Below, in pieces: positions 36,341-44,615 of a DNA stretch of 64,000 nucleotides. The DNA comes from an uncultured Eubacteriales bacterium (lineage in GTDB: Bacteria > Bacillota > Clostridia > Oscillospirales > Acutalibacteraceae). Location: positions 8,196-72,195 of the forward strand of contig CAKSIH010000007.1 of the NCBI GenBank assembly GCA_934462705.1, in the 5' to 3' direction. The notes beneath the pieces are model-generated. The model made no database searches. It saw only the letters and a list, made by a program, of their open reading frames with translations, and was not told the DNA's origin. Made by a program: the position numbers and the translations under genes. Positions within the stretch are counted from its first letter, which is position 1, and every line of letters begins with the position of its first letter.

Positions 36341-36383
36341 AAAAATAGTACTTAGATTTTAATATAGCTAAGTACTATTTTTA
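36341..36383 (+). terminator. Strong terminator of the four-gene operon
   Basis: Arms 36341-36355 and 36368-36382 are perfectly complementary over 15 bp with a 12-nt loop and a T-rich 3' arm. Confidence 0.9.
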
Positions 36384-36544
36384 ATATTTATGAAGTATTG
36401 CTTGCAATTTTATAAACATAATATTATTTAGTATTTATAGTGTTAAATTGTAAACTTAAGTAGTAGAAAATAATTTTTTTTTGTTGTATACTTAGTAATA
36501 GGAGATTTTTATATACTATATTATCACAAAGAGGAGGTAGTCAT

Positions 36545-37879
36545 ATGAGACAAAAGATTACACAAAAAACTAATAGAGAAACATTTGGCTCTAAAGCTGG
36601 GTTTATATTATCGTGTATAGGTTCAGCAGTTGGGGTGGGCAGCATATGGCTATTTCCATATCGTGTTGGACAATATGGTGGAGCCACTTTTTTGCTTGTT
36701 TACATATTTTTTATTATTATCGTGGGCTTTTCTGGTGTAATAGGGGAAATAGCTTTTGGCCGAAATACTAGGTCTGGACCGATAGAAGCATTTAAGAAGG
36801 CAGTAGAGCATAGAAACGGCAAAAACTGGGGTAAATATTTAGGTATGATACCGGTTTTGGGTTCACTATTTCTGGCAATTGGATATTCTGTTGTAGTAGG
36901 TTGGATTTTAAGATATCTTTTAAGAGCTTTGTTTAATTTACCTTTATATCCAAATGCAATAGAGTATTTTGTTGAGGTTTCGAGTAATACCACGAACTGT
37001 TTATGGCATATTTTAGCATTGGTTTTAACTTTTGCTGTAATGCTTGGAGGGATTTCAAAAGGCATAGAGAGGGCAAATAAATTTATGATTCCTATATTTT
37101 TCGTTTTGTTTATAATTTTAGGAATTAGAATAGCATTTTTGCCAGGCTCTCTAAAAGGCTATTCGTACTTATTTAAACCTAACTGGGAATTGCTTAAAGA
37201 TTTTAAAATGTGGGCAGTTGCCTTGGGTCAGGCTTTTTTTTCTTTGTCTTTGGCAGGGTCCGGAACAATTATATATGGCAGTTATTTAAAAAAGTCTGAA
37301 GATATTGTATCATGTGCAAAAAATATATCATTTTACACACTTTTAGCTTCAATTTTGTCAGCACTAGTAGTGATTCCGGCCGTTTTTGCGTTTAATTTGC
37401 AAAGCAACGTTTCATGTGGTCCACCACTTATGTTTATAACTATGCCTATGGTTTTTAATGATATGTCAATGGGGTGGATAGCAGAAATTATATTTTTTGT
37501 TGCTGTTTTATTTGCAGCTGTTACTTCGCTAATAAATTTGTTTGAGGTACCGGTTGAAGCTTTAAAAACACAGTTTAACTTGTCTAGAAAGCTGTCTATA
37601 GGAATAAATTTAATAATTGCTATTTTAATTGGAGTCTTAATTGAAGATGGAGCTTTTTTAGGACGCTGGATGGATTTTTTAACTGTATATGTGGTTCCCA
37701 TAGGGGCTCTAATGGCTGGTGTTATGTTTTTCTGGATTTATGAAAAGGGCTTTGCAAGAAAAGAAGTTCAGCAGGGAAGAAGTAAACAGATTGGCAAATG
37801 GTTTGAACCATTGACACGTTATGTATTTATAGGAGTTACATTGTTAGTACTGCTTTTAGGAGTATTTGGGAAAAGTTAA
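36545..37879 (+). CDS. Sodium-dependent transporter (NSS/SNF family)
   Basis: The 444-residue product has about eleven membrane helices and the unwound TM1 motif as AVGVGSIWLFPYRVGQYGGATFL (canonical form has GLGNIWRFPY). Bacterial relatives (LeuT, MhsT, Tyt1) import hydrophobic or aromatic amino acids with sodium. The NIWRFPY motif is changed to SIWLFPY, so the outer-gate Arg (Arg30 in LeuT) is Leu. AGAGGAGG precedes the ATG. Monocistronic, followed by a long palindrome. Confidence 0.9.
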   Translation: MRQKITQKTNRETFGSKAGFILSCIGSAVGVGSIWLFPYRVGQYGGATFLLVYIFFIIIVGFSGVIGEIAFGRNTRSGPIEAFKKAVEHRNGKNWGKYLGMIPVLGSLFLAIGYSVVVGWILRYLLRALFNLPLYPNAIEYFVEVSSNTTNCLWHILALVLTFAVMLGGISKGIERANKFMIPIFFVLFIILGIRIAFLPGSLKGYSYLFKPNWELLKDFKMWAVALGQAFFSLSLAGSGTIIYGSYLKKSEDIVSCAKNISFYTLLASILSALVVIPAVFAFNLQSNVSCGPPLMFITMPMVFNDMSMGWIAEIIFFVAVLFAAVTSLINLFEVPVEALKTQFNLSRKLSIGINLIIAILIGVLIEDGAFLGRWMDFLTVYVVPIGALMAGVMFFWIYEKGFARKEVQQGRSKQIGKWFEPLTRYVFIGVTLLVLLLGVFGKS

Positions 37880-37895
37880 TAGACTTTAAATAATA

Positions 37896-37937
37896 AACTC
37901 CGGCACCTAAAAGGTTAACCTTTTAGGTGCCGGAGTT
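37896..37937. repeat. 42-bp perfect palindrome between convergent genes
   Basis: The sequence from 37896 to 37937 equals its own reverse complement, centred on GTTAAC, with GC-rich arms (CTCCGGCACC). There is no spacer and no T-run. It may act as a bidirectional 3' end structure or transcription block. Confidence 0.85.
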
Positions 37938-37969
37938 ATAATGTAATAAATTGTTAACAATGGAATGGA

Positions 37970-38005
37970 AAATGTCCCGCCATTTATATTGACAAGACAT
38001 TTTTT
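37970..38005 (+). terminator. Possible terminator overlapping carD 3' end
   Basis: AAATGTC (37970-37976) pairs with GACATTT (37996-38002), followed by T. The stem is short. Confidence 0.5.
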
Positions 38006-38519
38006 ACTTGACTTCATTTATTTTTTCAAGGATAAATGGCAAAACATCTTCTCTTTTTATGTTTAAAACCAATGCAAATTCATCATAAAGAAGCTTTTCG
38101 GCTTCTTTTAAAAAAGCATCGTCAACATTGTGTAGGCGTTTACCATTATTCAATTGCTTTTGTTTGTAAAGATATAAAGTTTTTATGAGTTGAACAAGTT
38201 CTTTTCTACTTCCGTTGGAGATTATTTCACGATATTTTTCTTTTCTCACATTCTCATTATCAATCCAAATGGTTTCTTCGTTAGGCATATCTTTAATAAT
38301 CTCATATACTTCGTTTGAAGTTAGCGCTTGCTTCATTTTTGCTGTGAGAGCTTTATTATTAATGGGAACAAATATTGTTGATTTTTCATCGTAAATTGGT
38401 TTAAGAACGTAGTATTCAATTTTGTTGTTACAAATATTTTTTTCTATTATTTCTTCAATTTTGCAAACACCTTGAGCACCATATATGATTACATCGTTTA
38501 TTTGGTACGTGGTTATCAT
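38004..38519 (-). CDS. CarD family transcriptional regulator
   Basis: The N-terminal Tudor-like CarD/CdnL domain (YQINDVIIYGAQGVCKIEEI) binds RNA polymerase beta; the C-terminal helical part contacts promoter DNA (EKYREIISNGSRKELVQLIKTLYLYK). The product is 171 residues from the ATG at 38519, which directly abuts its AAAGG site. An ACG codon (38507-38505), 8 nt behind AAAGGA and giving the typical start YQIND, is an alternative. Further upstream codons lack a site. Such proteins tune rRNA and housekeeping transcription. Confidence 0.8.
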   Translation of the reverse strand: MITTYQINDVIIYGAQGVCKIEEIIEKNICNNKIEYYVLKPIYDEKSTIFVPINNKALTAKMKQALTSNEVYEIIKDMPNEETIWIDNENVRKEKYREIISNGSRKELVQLIKTLYLYKQKQLNNGKRLHNVDDAFLKEAEKLLYDEFALVLNIKREDVLPFILEKINEVK

Positions 38520-38771
38520 CCTTTCTATGCAATATAAAAAACATGTAATTTGCTCAACTGGATTTACGTTCAGCTGAGTAAACAACACGTTGAATATATA
38601 GTATAACATATTTAAATAGAAAAGTCATGTATAATTTTAAAATTTAATAAAAGATACTTAAGGCTTTATAGGTATTGCAATAAATAAAAAAAGCTTGAAA
38701 TGTTATATTATTTTTGTTATAATATAACTTTAAAGGGGTATGTTTAATTTTAAAGTAAAGGGTGGTAAGTT

Positions 38772-39176
38772 ATGTTGTCTAGGACACTTAAAAGGTTAAG
38801 GAAAAATTGTGGCTTTTCTCAACAGCAAGTTGCTGATTCTTTAAAAATTGACAGGTCTACATATGCCTATTATGAAATAGGAAAAACAAGACCAGATGTT
38901 AATACAATAATTAAGTTATCTAAAATATTTAATGTTCCATACACTGAGATTTTTGAAGAAGAGGAAACAAATGAATATGTTTTAAATGATTATGATTATG
39001 ATTTTTATAATAAAAAAAGTGATGTATTTAATATCACAGAAAAGGTTTATGAACTTCCAAAAGATGAGAAGTCTTTAGTATGTTTTTATCGTGGAATGAC
39101 AAGTGAAGAACAAAGTGATTTATGGGAATATTTACTAAAAAGAACTGAAGATAATAAAGAAGACGATAAAGAGTAA
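38772..39176 (+). CDS. XRE-family regulator
   Basis: The 134-residue product has an N-terminal helix-turn-helix of the Cro/C1 type (LKRLRKNCGFSQQQVADSLKIDRSTYAYYEIGKTRP). An acidic, partly repetitive linker (NDYDYDFYNKKSD) and a C-terminal helical region follow. GGGTGG precedes the ATG. It ends at a terminator shared with the small minus-strand genes at 39232-39482, which could be its targets. Confidence 0.85.
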   Translation: MLSRTLKRLRKNCGFSQQQVADSLKIDRSTYAYYEIGKTRPDVNTIIKLSKIFNVPYTEIFEEEETNEYVLNDYDYDFYNKKSDVFNITEKVYELPKDEKSLVCFYRGMTSEEQSDLWEYLLKRTEDNKEDDKE

Positions 39177-39183
39177 AAGGAAT

Positions 39184-39222
39184 AAAAAAGAGTGTACCAA
39201 AAGGTTTGGTACACTCTTTTTT
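39184..39222. terminator. Perfect 18-bp bidirectional terminator
   Basis: 39184-39201 and 39205-39222 pair perfectly around a 3-nt loop, with A and T runs on both sides. It ends the XRE gene and the convergent small genes. Confidence 0.95.
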
Positions 39223-39231
39223 AATTAGGCA

Positions 39232-39321
39232 TTACCCTAAATGTGAACGGTTAAGTTGTTGATCCAATTTTGCCGCTTCCTCGTATGCGTCCAGCATACC
39301 GGCTTGTTTATTTTTATCCAT
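39232..39321 (-). CDS. 29-residue peptide translationally coupled to the GG peptide
   Basis: The frame starts at an ATG overlapping the previous stop (TAATG). The product is 29 residues, MDKNKQAGMLDAYEEAAKLD followed by QQLNRSHLG, helical and highly charged, and ends just before a terminator. The overlap is typical of coupled translation, which supports it being expressed. No relative is recognised. It may be an immunity or accessory peptide for the GG product, which is speculation. Confidence 0.55.
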   Translation of the reverse strand: MDKNKQAGMLDAYEEAAKLDQQLNRSHLG

Positions 39322-39482
39322 TACTTTTTTTTCTTCTTGTTTGTAACAGTATATAGAATTTCTCCTGTTTTGTTGTTCAAAATATCGACGCCTGACATAT
39401 CGTTTCTTCCAAGTGTGTAACCACCTGAAACGTCATTTAAGTCTTCATCATTTAGTGTATTTCTCTTTTCCTCTATTGACAT
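39321..39482 (-). CDS. 53-residue double-glycine leader peptide
   Basis: The product has a 21-residue leader, MSIEEKRNTLNDEDLNDVSG plus G, and a 32-residue core starting YTLGRNDMSGVDILNN and ending in five lysines. LNDEDLNDVSGG is a textbook double-glycine processing site. AAGGAGGAG lies 8 nt before the ATG. The core lacks the Cys/Ser/Thr clusters of lantibiotics. The gene is followed by an overlapping small frame and preceded by a decayed copy of itself. Confidence 0.75.
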   Translation of the reverse strand: MSIEEKRNTLNDEDLNDVSGGYTLGRNDMSGVDILNNKTGEILYTVTNKKKKK

Positions 39483-39540
39483 GTTAAGCTCCTCCTTGCT
39501 TATTAAGATATTAGTATTATGTCACAAAAAAAGATTAAAA

Positions 39541-39617
39541 TCAATATTTTTTGTGCCCGCCAGTATCTTTAATTAATGCATCTGGAACTTCTTAGTGGAT
39601 TTTTTCTCTGTTGATAT
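39541..39617 (-). pseudogene. Decayed copy of the double-glycine peptide gene
   Basis: The region repeats the layout of the intact gene at 39482: a similar upstream segment, an AAGGAG site and then AACATATCAACAGAG where the intact copy has AACATGTCAATAGAG. The start codon is mutated to ATA. After a frame change the sequence reads EVPDALIKDTGGHKKY and stops. It is a frameshifted, start-less tandem duplicate. Confidence 0.65.
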
Positions 39618-39728
39618 GTTGAACTCCTTATTTCCTATTAAAATATTAGCGTTGTGCACAAAAATCACAATTTGAAAGATTTTTCGAGGTGATTTTTTAT
39701 AACATTTTTAAAAATCTGTAAAAAAGCC

Positions 39729-39757
39729 TTGAATCATCGATTTTTAAATGATATAAT
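39729..39757 (+). promoter_or_regulatory. Promoter of rpsB-tsf
   Basis: TTGAAT (39729-39734) and TATAAT (39752-39757) have a 17-bp spacer; the start of rpsB is about 95 bp downstream. Confidence 0.8.
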
Positions 39758-39801
39758 AATTAACAAGAACACACGCTGTAGCTTTTTCTTGGTGCCAAAC
39801 A

Positions 39802-39841
39802 TTGGTTTTAAGTTATTTAGCTCAGCGGAGGTTGAAACCAA
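39802..39841 (+). promoter_or_regulatory. rpsB leader stem next to ribosome-binding site
   Basis: TTGGTTT (39802-39808) pairs with AAACCAA (39835-39841), whose last bases abut the AAGGAGG of rpsB. Such a stem could serve S2 autoregulation. No match to a specific leader class is claimed. Confidence 0.45.
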
Positions 39842-39852
39842 GGAGGATTTTT

Positions 39853-40602
39853 ATGTCAGTAATATCTATGAAACAACTTTTAGAGGCAGGTGTCCATTTT
39901 GGGCATCAAACAAGAAGATGGAACCCTAAAATGGCAGAGTACATCTTCACGGAGCGTAATGGTATTTATATTATAGATTTACAAAAAACCGTTAAAAAAT
40001 TAGAAGAAGCATATAGCTTTATTCGTGACATTACGCAAGAAGGTAAGTCTGTTCTTTTCGTTGGAACAAAAAAACAAGCACAAGATTCTGTGAAAGAAGA
40101 AGCTATTCGCAGTGAATCTTATTTTGTAAACGCTCGTTGGCTTGGCGGAATGATGACTAATTTTGCTACTATTAAAAGAAGAGTTAATCGTTTAAAGCAA
40201 TTAAGACAAATGGAGGAAAACGGCACATTTGAAATGTTACCCAAAAAGGAAGTAATTAAGCTTCACCTTGAAATAGAGAAGCTTGAAAAATTCCTAGGCG
40301 GAATAAAAGATATGCACGAACTTCCAGGTGCACTCTTTGTAGTGGATCCTAGAAAAGAAAAAATTGCAGTTTCTGAAGCTAAAAAATTGGGTATACCTGT
40401 TATAGCTATTGTAGATACTAACTGTGATCCTGATGAAGTTGACTATGCTATTCCAGGAAATGATGATGCTATAAGAGCTGTAAAGCTTTTATCAAGTGTT
40501 ATTGCAAACGCTATAATAGAGGGAAAAGAAGGCAAAGTTAGTTCTGTTGATGCAGAGCAAGATGACGAAATGATTGAAGTAAAAGAAACTGTTGAAGCTT
40601 AA
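39853..40602 (+). CDS. rpsB: 30S ribosomal protein S2
   Basis: The 249-residue product has the S2 signatures SMKQLLEAGVHFGHQTRRWNPKM and LPGALFVVDPRKEKIAVSEAKKLGIPVIAIVDTNCDPD. The start at 39853 is 6 nt behind AAGGAGG; the open frame extends upstream without a site. The C-terminal tail is acidic. First gene of rpsB-tsf. Confidence 0.97.
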   Translation: MSVISMKQLLEAGVHFGHQTRRWNPKMAEYIFTERNGIYIIDLQKTVKKLEEAYSFIRDITQEGKSVLFVGTKKQAQDSVKEEAIRSESYFVNARWLGGMMTNFATIKRRVNRLKQLRQMEENGTFEMLPKKEVIKLHLEIEKLEKFLGGIKDMHELPGALFVVDPRKEKIAVSEAKKLGIPVIAIVDTNCDPDEVDYAIPGNDDAIRAVKLLSSVIANAIIEGKEGKVSSVDAEQDDEMIEVKETVEA

Positions 40603-40621
40603 TTAAAGTAAATATTATTTT

Positions 40622-40653
40622 TGCGCGTTTTCCTTCTTTTTGAAGGTGCGCGC
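40622..40653 (+). promoter_or_regulatory. GC-rich hairpin between rpsB and tsf
   Basis: GCGCG and CCTTC (40623-40636) pair with GAAGG and CGCGC (40642-40652). It probably attenuates or protects the mRNA between the two genes. Confidence 0.6.
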
Positions 40654-40682
40654 ATGTTATATTGTATGGAGGGAATAAATAT

Positions 40683-41597
40683 ATGGCATTTACAGCTAGC
40701 GATGTTAAATCACTGAGAGAAAAAACAGGTTGCGGAATGATGGATTGTAAAAAAGCCTTAACGGAATCAAATGGAGACATGGACAAGGCAATTGACATTT
40801 TAAGAGAAAAAGGTCTTGCTGCAGCAACTAAAAAATCAGGAAGAATAGCAGCGGAAGGAGTAGCTTTTGCTTGCACAAATGAGGAAGGCACTGTTGGTGT
40901 TGCTATTGAAGTAAATGCTGAAACTGATTTTGTTGCTAAAAATGCAGATTTTAATAATTTTGTTAAAATGTGTGCTGACACTGTTATTGAAAATAGTCCT
41001 AAAGATATGGAAGCATTAATGGCTTGTAAGGCTAGCGGTAGCAATATGACAGTAGAGGAGTTAGTTCGTGAAAAAGTTTTAACAATCGGTGAAAATATAA
41101 AAATTCGCAGATTTAAACGCTTTGAAGGTATCGTTTCAACATATATTCATGCTTCTGGCCGAATTGGTGTTATGGTTAAGTTTGATACAACACCTGAAGT
41201 TGCAGCTAAAGATGAGTTTAAGGCATTTGCAAAGGACGTTGCTATGCAAATTGCAGCTGTTAATCCAAGCTACCTAAACAAAGAATCTGTCCCGGAAGAT
41301 GTTTTAGAACATGAAAAGAAGATTCTTACAGAACAAGTAATTAATGATGGGAAGCCAGCGAACATTGCTGAAAAGATAGTTATGGGTAGAATTGGTAAGT
41401 TTTATAAGGAAAACTGCTTGATTGAACAAATTTTTGTTAAGGATAACAACATTACCGTTAAGGAATATGCAGATCAAACAGCTAAAAATTTAGGTGCAGA
41501 GATTAAAATAGTTGATTTTGTACGTTTTGAAAAAGGTGAAGGCTTAGAAAAGCGTGAGGACAATTTTGCTGATGAAGTTGCAAACATGGTAAAGTAA
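40683..41597 (+). CDS. tsf: Elongation factor Ts
   Basis: The 304-residue product contains the EF-Tu-binding N-terminal domain (AFTASDVKSLREKTGCGMMDCKKAL) and VNAETDFVAKNADF. It regenerates EF-Tu-GTP. GGAGGG precedes the ATG at 40683; an upstream in-frame codon at 40662 has no site. It follows rpsB as in most bacteria. Confidence 0.97.
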   Translation: MAFTASDVKSLREKTGCGMMDCKKALTESNGDMDKAIDILREKGLAAATKKSGRIAAEGVAFACTNEEGTVGVAIEVNAETDFVAKNADFNNFVKMCADTVIENSPKDMEALMACKASGSNMTVEELVREKVLTIGENIKIRRFKRFEGIVSTYIHASGRIGVMVKFDTTPEVAAKDEFKAFAKDVAMQIAAVNPSYLNKESVPEDVLEHEKKILTEQVINDGKPANIAEKIVMGRIGKFYKENCLIEQIFVKDNNITVKEYADQTAKNLGAEIKIVDFVRFEKGEGLEKREDNFADEVANMVK

Positions 41598-41612
41598 GTT
41601 GTTTTAATTATT

Positions 41613-41644
41613 ATAGAGCGTGGGTTATCTACGCTCTATTTTAT
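41613..41644 (+). terminator. Terminator after tsf
   Basis: ATAGAGCGT (41613-41621) pairs with ACGCTCTAT (41631-41639), followed by T-rich sequence. Confidence 0.85.
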
Positions 41645-41726
41645 CATATATTTGTAAGGAAGTACTTTACATAATTTTTATGTTATTGTAAAATAATATA
41701 AAATAGTTATAATGGGAGTGTTATGT

Positions 41727-42440
41727 TTGAAACCAAAGTATAATAGGGTATTGTTAAAACTTAGTGGGGAGGCATTGGCTGGGAAAAATAGCTATGGAAT
41801 TGATTTTGATACAGTTTTATCAATTTGTGAACCAATAAAAAGATGTGCTGATTTAGGTGTTGAAATAGGAATCGTTGTTGGTGGAGGCAATTTTTGGCGC
41901 GGCCGCAGCAGTGGCAAAATGGATAGAACTAGGGCTGACCATATGGGAATGCTGGCTACCGTTATAAATGCATTAGGTGTTGCAGATGCGTTAGAACATC
42001 TTGGTGTTAATGTTAGGGTACAAACAGCAATTTCAATGCAGGAGGTAGCAGAGCCATATATAAGGAATAGGGCAGTGCATCACCTTGAAAAAGGAAGAGT
42101 AGTTATTTTTGGATGTGGAACAGGTAATCCATTTTTCTCTACAGATACAGCGGCTTCTTTACGTGCAGCTGAAATAGATGCAGACATTATACTTAAGGCA
42201 ACGATGGTAGATGGTGTATATGATTCAGATCCCAAGAAGAACCCAAATGCGAAAAAATATGACTCTATTTCCTTTAAGGATGTTTTAGCTAAAGATTTAG
42301 CTGTTATGGATAGCACAGCAGCTTCTCTTTGTAATGATAATCATATACCACTTTTGGTATTTAATATTGGGGATACGGAAAATATTTTTAATGCGATTAT
42401 TGGAAAGAAAATTGGAACGTTAGTTGGAGATTTTAATTAA
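41727..42440 (+). CDS. pyrH: UMP kinase
   Basis: The 237-residue product belongs to the amino-acid-kinase fold (VLLKLSGEALAGKNSYGIDF, VVGGGNFWRGR, TGNPFFSTDTAA, ATMVDGVYDSDPKKNP). It phosphorylates UMP to UDP. The TTG at 41727, 6 nt behind GGGAGTG, gives the usual N-terminus KPKYNRVLLKLSG, so the in-frame ATG at 41712 is not preferred. It heads pyrH-frr-uppS-cdsA-dxr-rseP-ispG-polC. Confidence 0.95.
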   Translation: MKPKYNRVLLKLSGEALAGKNSYGIDFDTVLSICEPIKRCADLGVEIGIVVGGGNFWRGRSSGKMDRTRADHMGMLATVINALGVADALEHLGVNVRVQTAISMQEVAEPYIRNRAVHHLEKGRVVIFGCGTGNPFFSTDTAASLRAAEIDADIILKATMVDGVYDSDPKKNPNAKKYDSISFKDVLAKDLAVMDSTAASLCNDNHIPLLVFNIGDTENIFNAIIGKKIGTLVGDFN

Positions 42441-42456
42441 TAAAGGAGATTTTTAT

Positions 42457-43011
42457 ATGCAACAAATATTTAAAAAAACAGAAGAAAGTATGAAGAAAAC
42501 AATAAATGCTCTTGCAAATGATTATGCGTCAATAAGGGCTGGAAGAGCAAACCCTGCTGTACTTGACAAAATAATGGTTGATTATTATGATACACCTACA
42601 CCAATTAATCAATTAGCAGCGATTTCTGTTGCCGAAGCGAGGGCTTTGGTAATTCAGCCATGGGATGCCTCAGTTTTAAAGAGCATTGAAAAAGCAATTC
42701 AAACATCAGATATAGGAATAAATCCTCAGAATGATGGAAAACTTTTAAGAATTGTTTTCCCTCCAATAACAGAAGACAGAAGACGTGAAATTGTTAAAGA
42801 TATTTCTAAAATGTCTGAAGATGCAAAGGTATCTATAAGAAATATACGACGTGATGCAATTGATAAGCTAAAGAAAATGAAAAAAGATTCAGAAATAACA
42901 GAAGACGATCAAAAACAGGCAGAAAAAAGAGTTCAGGATTTAACAGACAAGTGTTGTAATGATATAGAAGTGTTATCTAACAAAAAACAAAAAGAAATAA
43001 TGGAAATATAA
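42457..43011 (+). CDS. frr: Ribosome recycling factor
   Basis: The 184-residue product has the standard RRF pattern (KKTINALANDYASIRAGRANPAVLDKIMVDYY, RIVFPPITEDRRREIVKD). It splits post-termination ribosomes with EF-G. AAAGGAG lies 8 nt before the ATG at 42457; the longer frame from 42424 overlaps pyrH without a site. Confidence 0.96.
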   Translation: MQQIFKKTEESMKKTINALANDYASIRAGRANPAVLDKIMVDYYDTPTPINQLAAISVAEARALVIQPWDASVLKSIEKAIQTSDIGINPQNDGKLLRIVFPPITEDRRREIVKDISKMSEDAKVSIRNIRRDAIDKLKKMKKDSEITEDDQKQAEKRVQDLTDKCCNDIEVLSNKKQKEIMEI

Positions 43012-43041
43012 ATTTTATTTACCAATAGGCTGTGATTTATT

Positions 43042-43770
43042 TTGAGTTTATTTAATAAAAATAATGTATGTAAAGATTTTCCTGAACATATAGGAATTAT
43101 TATGGATGGAAATGGAAGATGGGCAAAAAAGCGCGGCTTGCCAAGATCGATAGGACATAAAAAAGGTGCTAATACATTTAGGAAAATAGTTAAATATTGC
43201 AGCAAAATAGGAATAAAGTATTTGACTGTATATGCTTTTTCTACTGAAAACTGGAAAAGACCGAAAGAAGAAGTAGATTATTTAATGAGGCTTTTTGATA
43301 GTTATCTGAGGGAAGCTTTAGAGGATTTTAAAGAGGAGAACATAAAGGTTATATTTTTAGGAGATAAAAAAGGTTTTTCGAAAAGTTTACAAGACTTAAT
43401 AAAAAAAGTTGAGGAAGCTTCTTCAAACAAAGATGGAATGGTTTTAAATATAGCTATGAACTATGGTGGTAGAAAAGAAATAATTTACGCTATTAAAAGT
43501 TTGATTTTTGATGCAAAGGAAAATGGCATTAATTTAAATGAAATAACTGAGCAGATGATTTCAGATAGATTATATACAAGTGGCCAGCCAGACCCCGACC
43601 TTATAATTAGGCCAAGTGGTGAGTATAGAATTTCAAATTTTTTACTTTGGCAGTCAGCTTATTCAGAATATGTTTTCATGGATATATTGTGGCCAGATTT
43701 TAAACCTGAGGATTTACAAAAAGCTTTAAATGAATATGCGTCAAGAAATAGACGTTTTGGAGGTGTATAA
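43042..43770 (+). CDS. uppS: Undecaprenyl diphosphate synthase
   Basis: This 242-residue cis-prenyltransferase has HIGIIMDGNGRWAKKRGLPR (catalytic Asp), YAFSTENWKRP and the IRPSGEYRISNFLLWQSAYSE signature. It makes the C55 lipid carrier for cell-wall synthesis from isoprene units supplied by the pathway of dxr and ispG downstream. It starts at TTG. The cdsA start follows its stop directly. Confidence 0.95.
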   Translation: MSLFNKNNVCKDFPEHIGIIMDGNGRWAKKRGLPRSIGHKKGANTFRKIVKYCSKIGIKYLTVYAFSTENWKRPKEEVDYLMRLFDSYLREALEDFKEENIKVIFLGDKKGFSKSLQDLIKKVEEASSNKDGMVLNIAMNYGGRKEIIYAIKSLIFDAKENGINLNEITEQMISDRLYTSGQPDPDLIIRPSGEYRISNFLLWQSAYSEYVFMDILWPDFKPEDLQKALNEYASRNRRFGGV

Positions 43771-44601
43771 ATGCTAAAAAGGACAATTTCCGGTTTAGTA
43801 GGGGTTGTACTAGTACTTGCACTATTAGTGTTTAATCAGAGCATACCAATACTTTTAAATATAATAGTTGCGTTGGTTTGTGCAAGTGCGACGTATGAAA
43901 TATTTTCTGCAATGGGCATTTATAAAATGGTGGAAATTACACTTCCAAGCATAATTTTTTCTATAATTATGCCTATATTTGGGTTTGGGTTTGTGTGGCA
44001 AATTTCTTGGTACTTATATACTTTTATAATATTTTGTATGCTTGTGTTTTTGCATAGGGCACTTAGCTTTAAAGATATTGCAGTTATTTATAGCATGACC
44101 ATGCTTATATCAATTTCGCTTGGGTACCTCATTAAATTAAGAGATTTTGGCGGGCAGAACTTTGGAACATTTTATGTGCTTTTAGGTTTAGCTATCCCTT
44201 GGTTATGTGATACGGGAGCTTATTTTTCTGGTAAGTTTTTTGGAAAAAGAAAGCTTTGTCCAGAGATAAGTCCTAAAAAGACTATTGCAGGTGTAGTTGG
44301 AGGAATTATCATTTCTACCCTTTTAACCTTACTTGTTTGTGTAATTTGTAAGATGTATTTTTTAAAGGTTAATGTAAATGTGCATTACTTTAAAATAGCA
44401 ATTATTGCTGTTATTGCTTCAATTATTTCTGTTATGGGTGATCTTATTTTTTCAATGGTAAAAAGGGGATGCCATATAAAGGATTTTGGAAATATAATTC
44501 CTGGCCATGGTGGAATTTTAGATAGGTTTGACAGCGTTATTTTTACAGTACCATTTATTTATATTATTTTAAGATATGTTAATATCGTTAGTTTGTTATA
44601 G
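43771..44601 (+). CDS. cdsA: Phosphatidate cytidylyltransferase
   Basis: This 276-residue membrane enzyme with about seven to eight helices ends in the CdsA signature GDLIFSMVKRGCHIKDFGNI followed by PGHGGILDRFDS. It makes CDP-diacylglycerol for phospholipid synthesis. The start codon follows the uppS stop without a gap. Confidence 0.95.
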   Translation: MLKRTISGLVGVVLVLALLVFNQSIPILLNIIVALVCASATYEIFSAMGIYKMVEITLPSIIFSIIMPIFGFGFVWQISWYLYTFIIFCMLVFLHRALSFKDIAVIYSMTMLISISLGYLIKLRDFGGQNFGTFYVLLGLAIPWLCDTGAYFSGKFFGKRKLCPEISPKKTIAGVVGGIIISTLLTLLVCVICKMYFLKVNVNVHYFKIAIIAVIASIISVMGDLIFSMVKRGCHIKDFGNIIPGHGGILDRFDSVIFTVPFIYIILRYVNIVSLL

Positions 44602-44615
44602 ATTTGGGTGATAAA

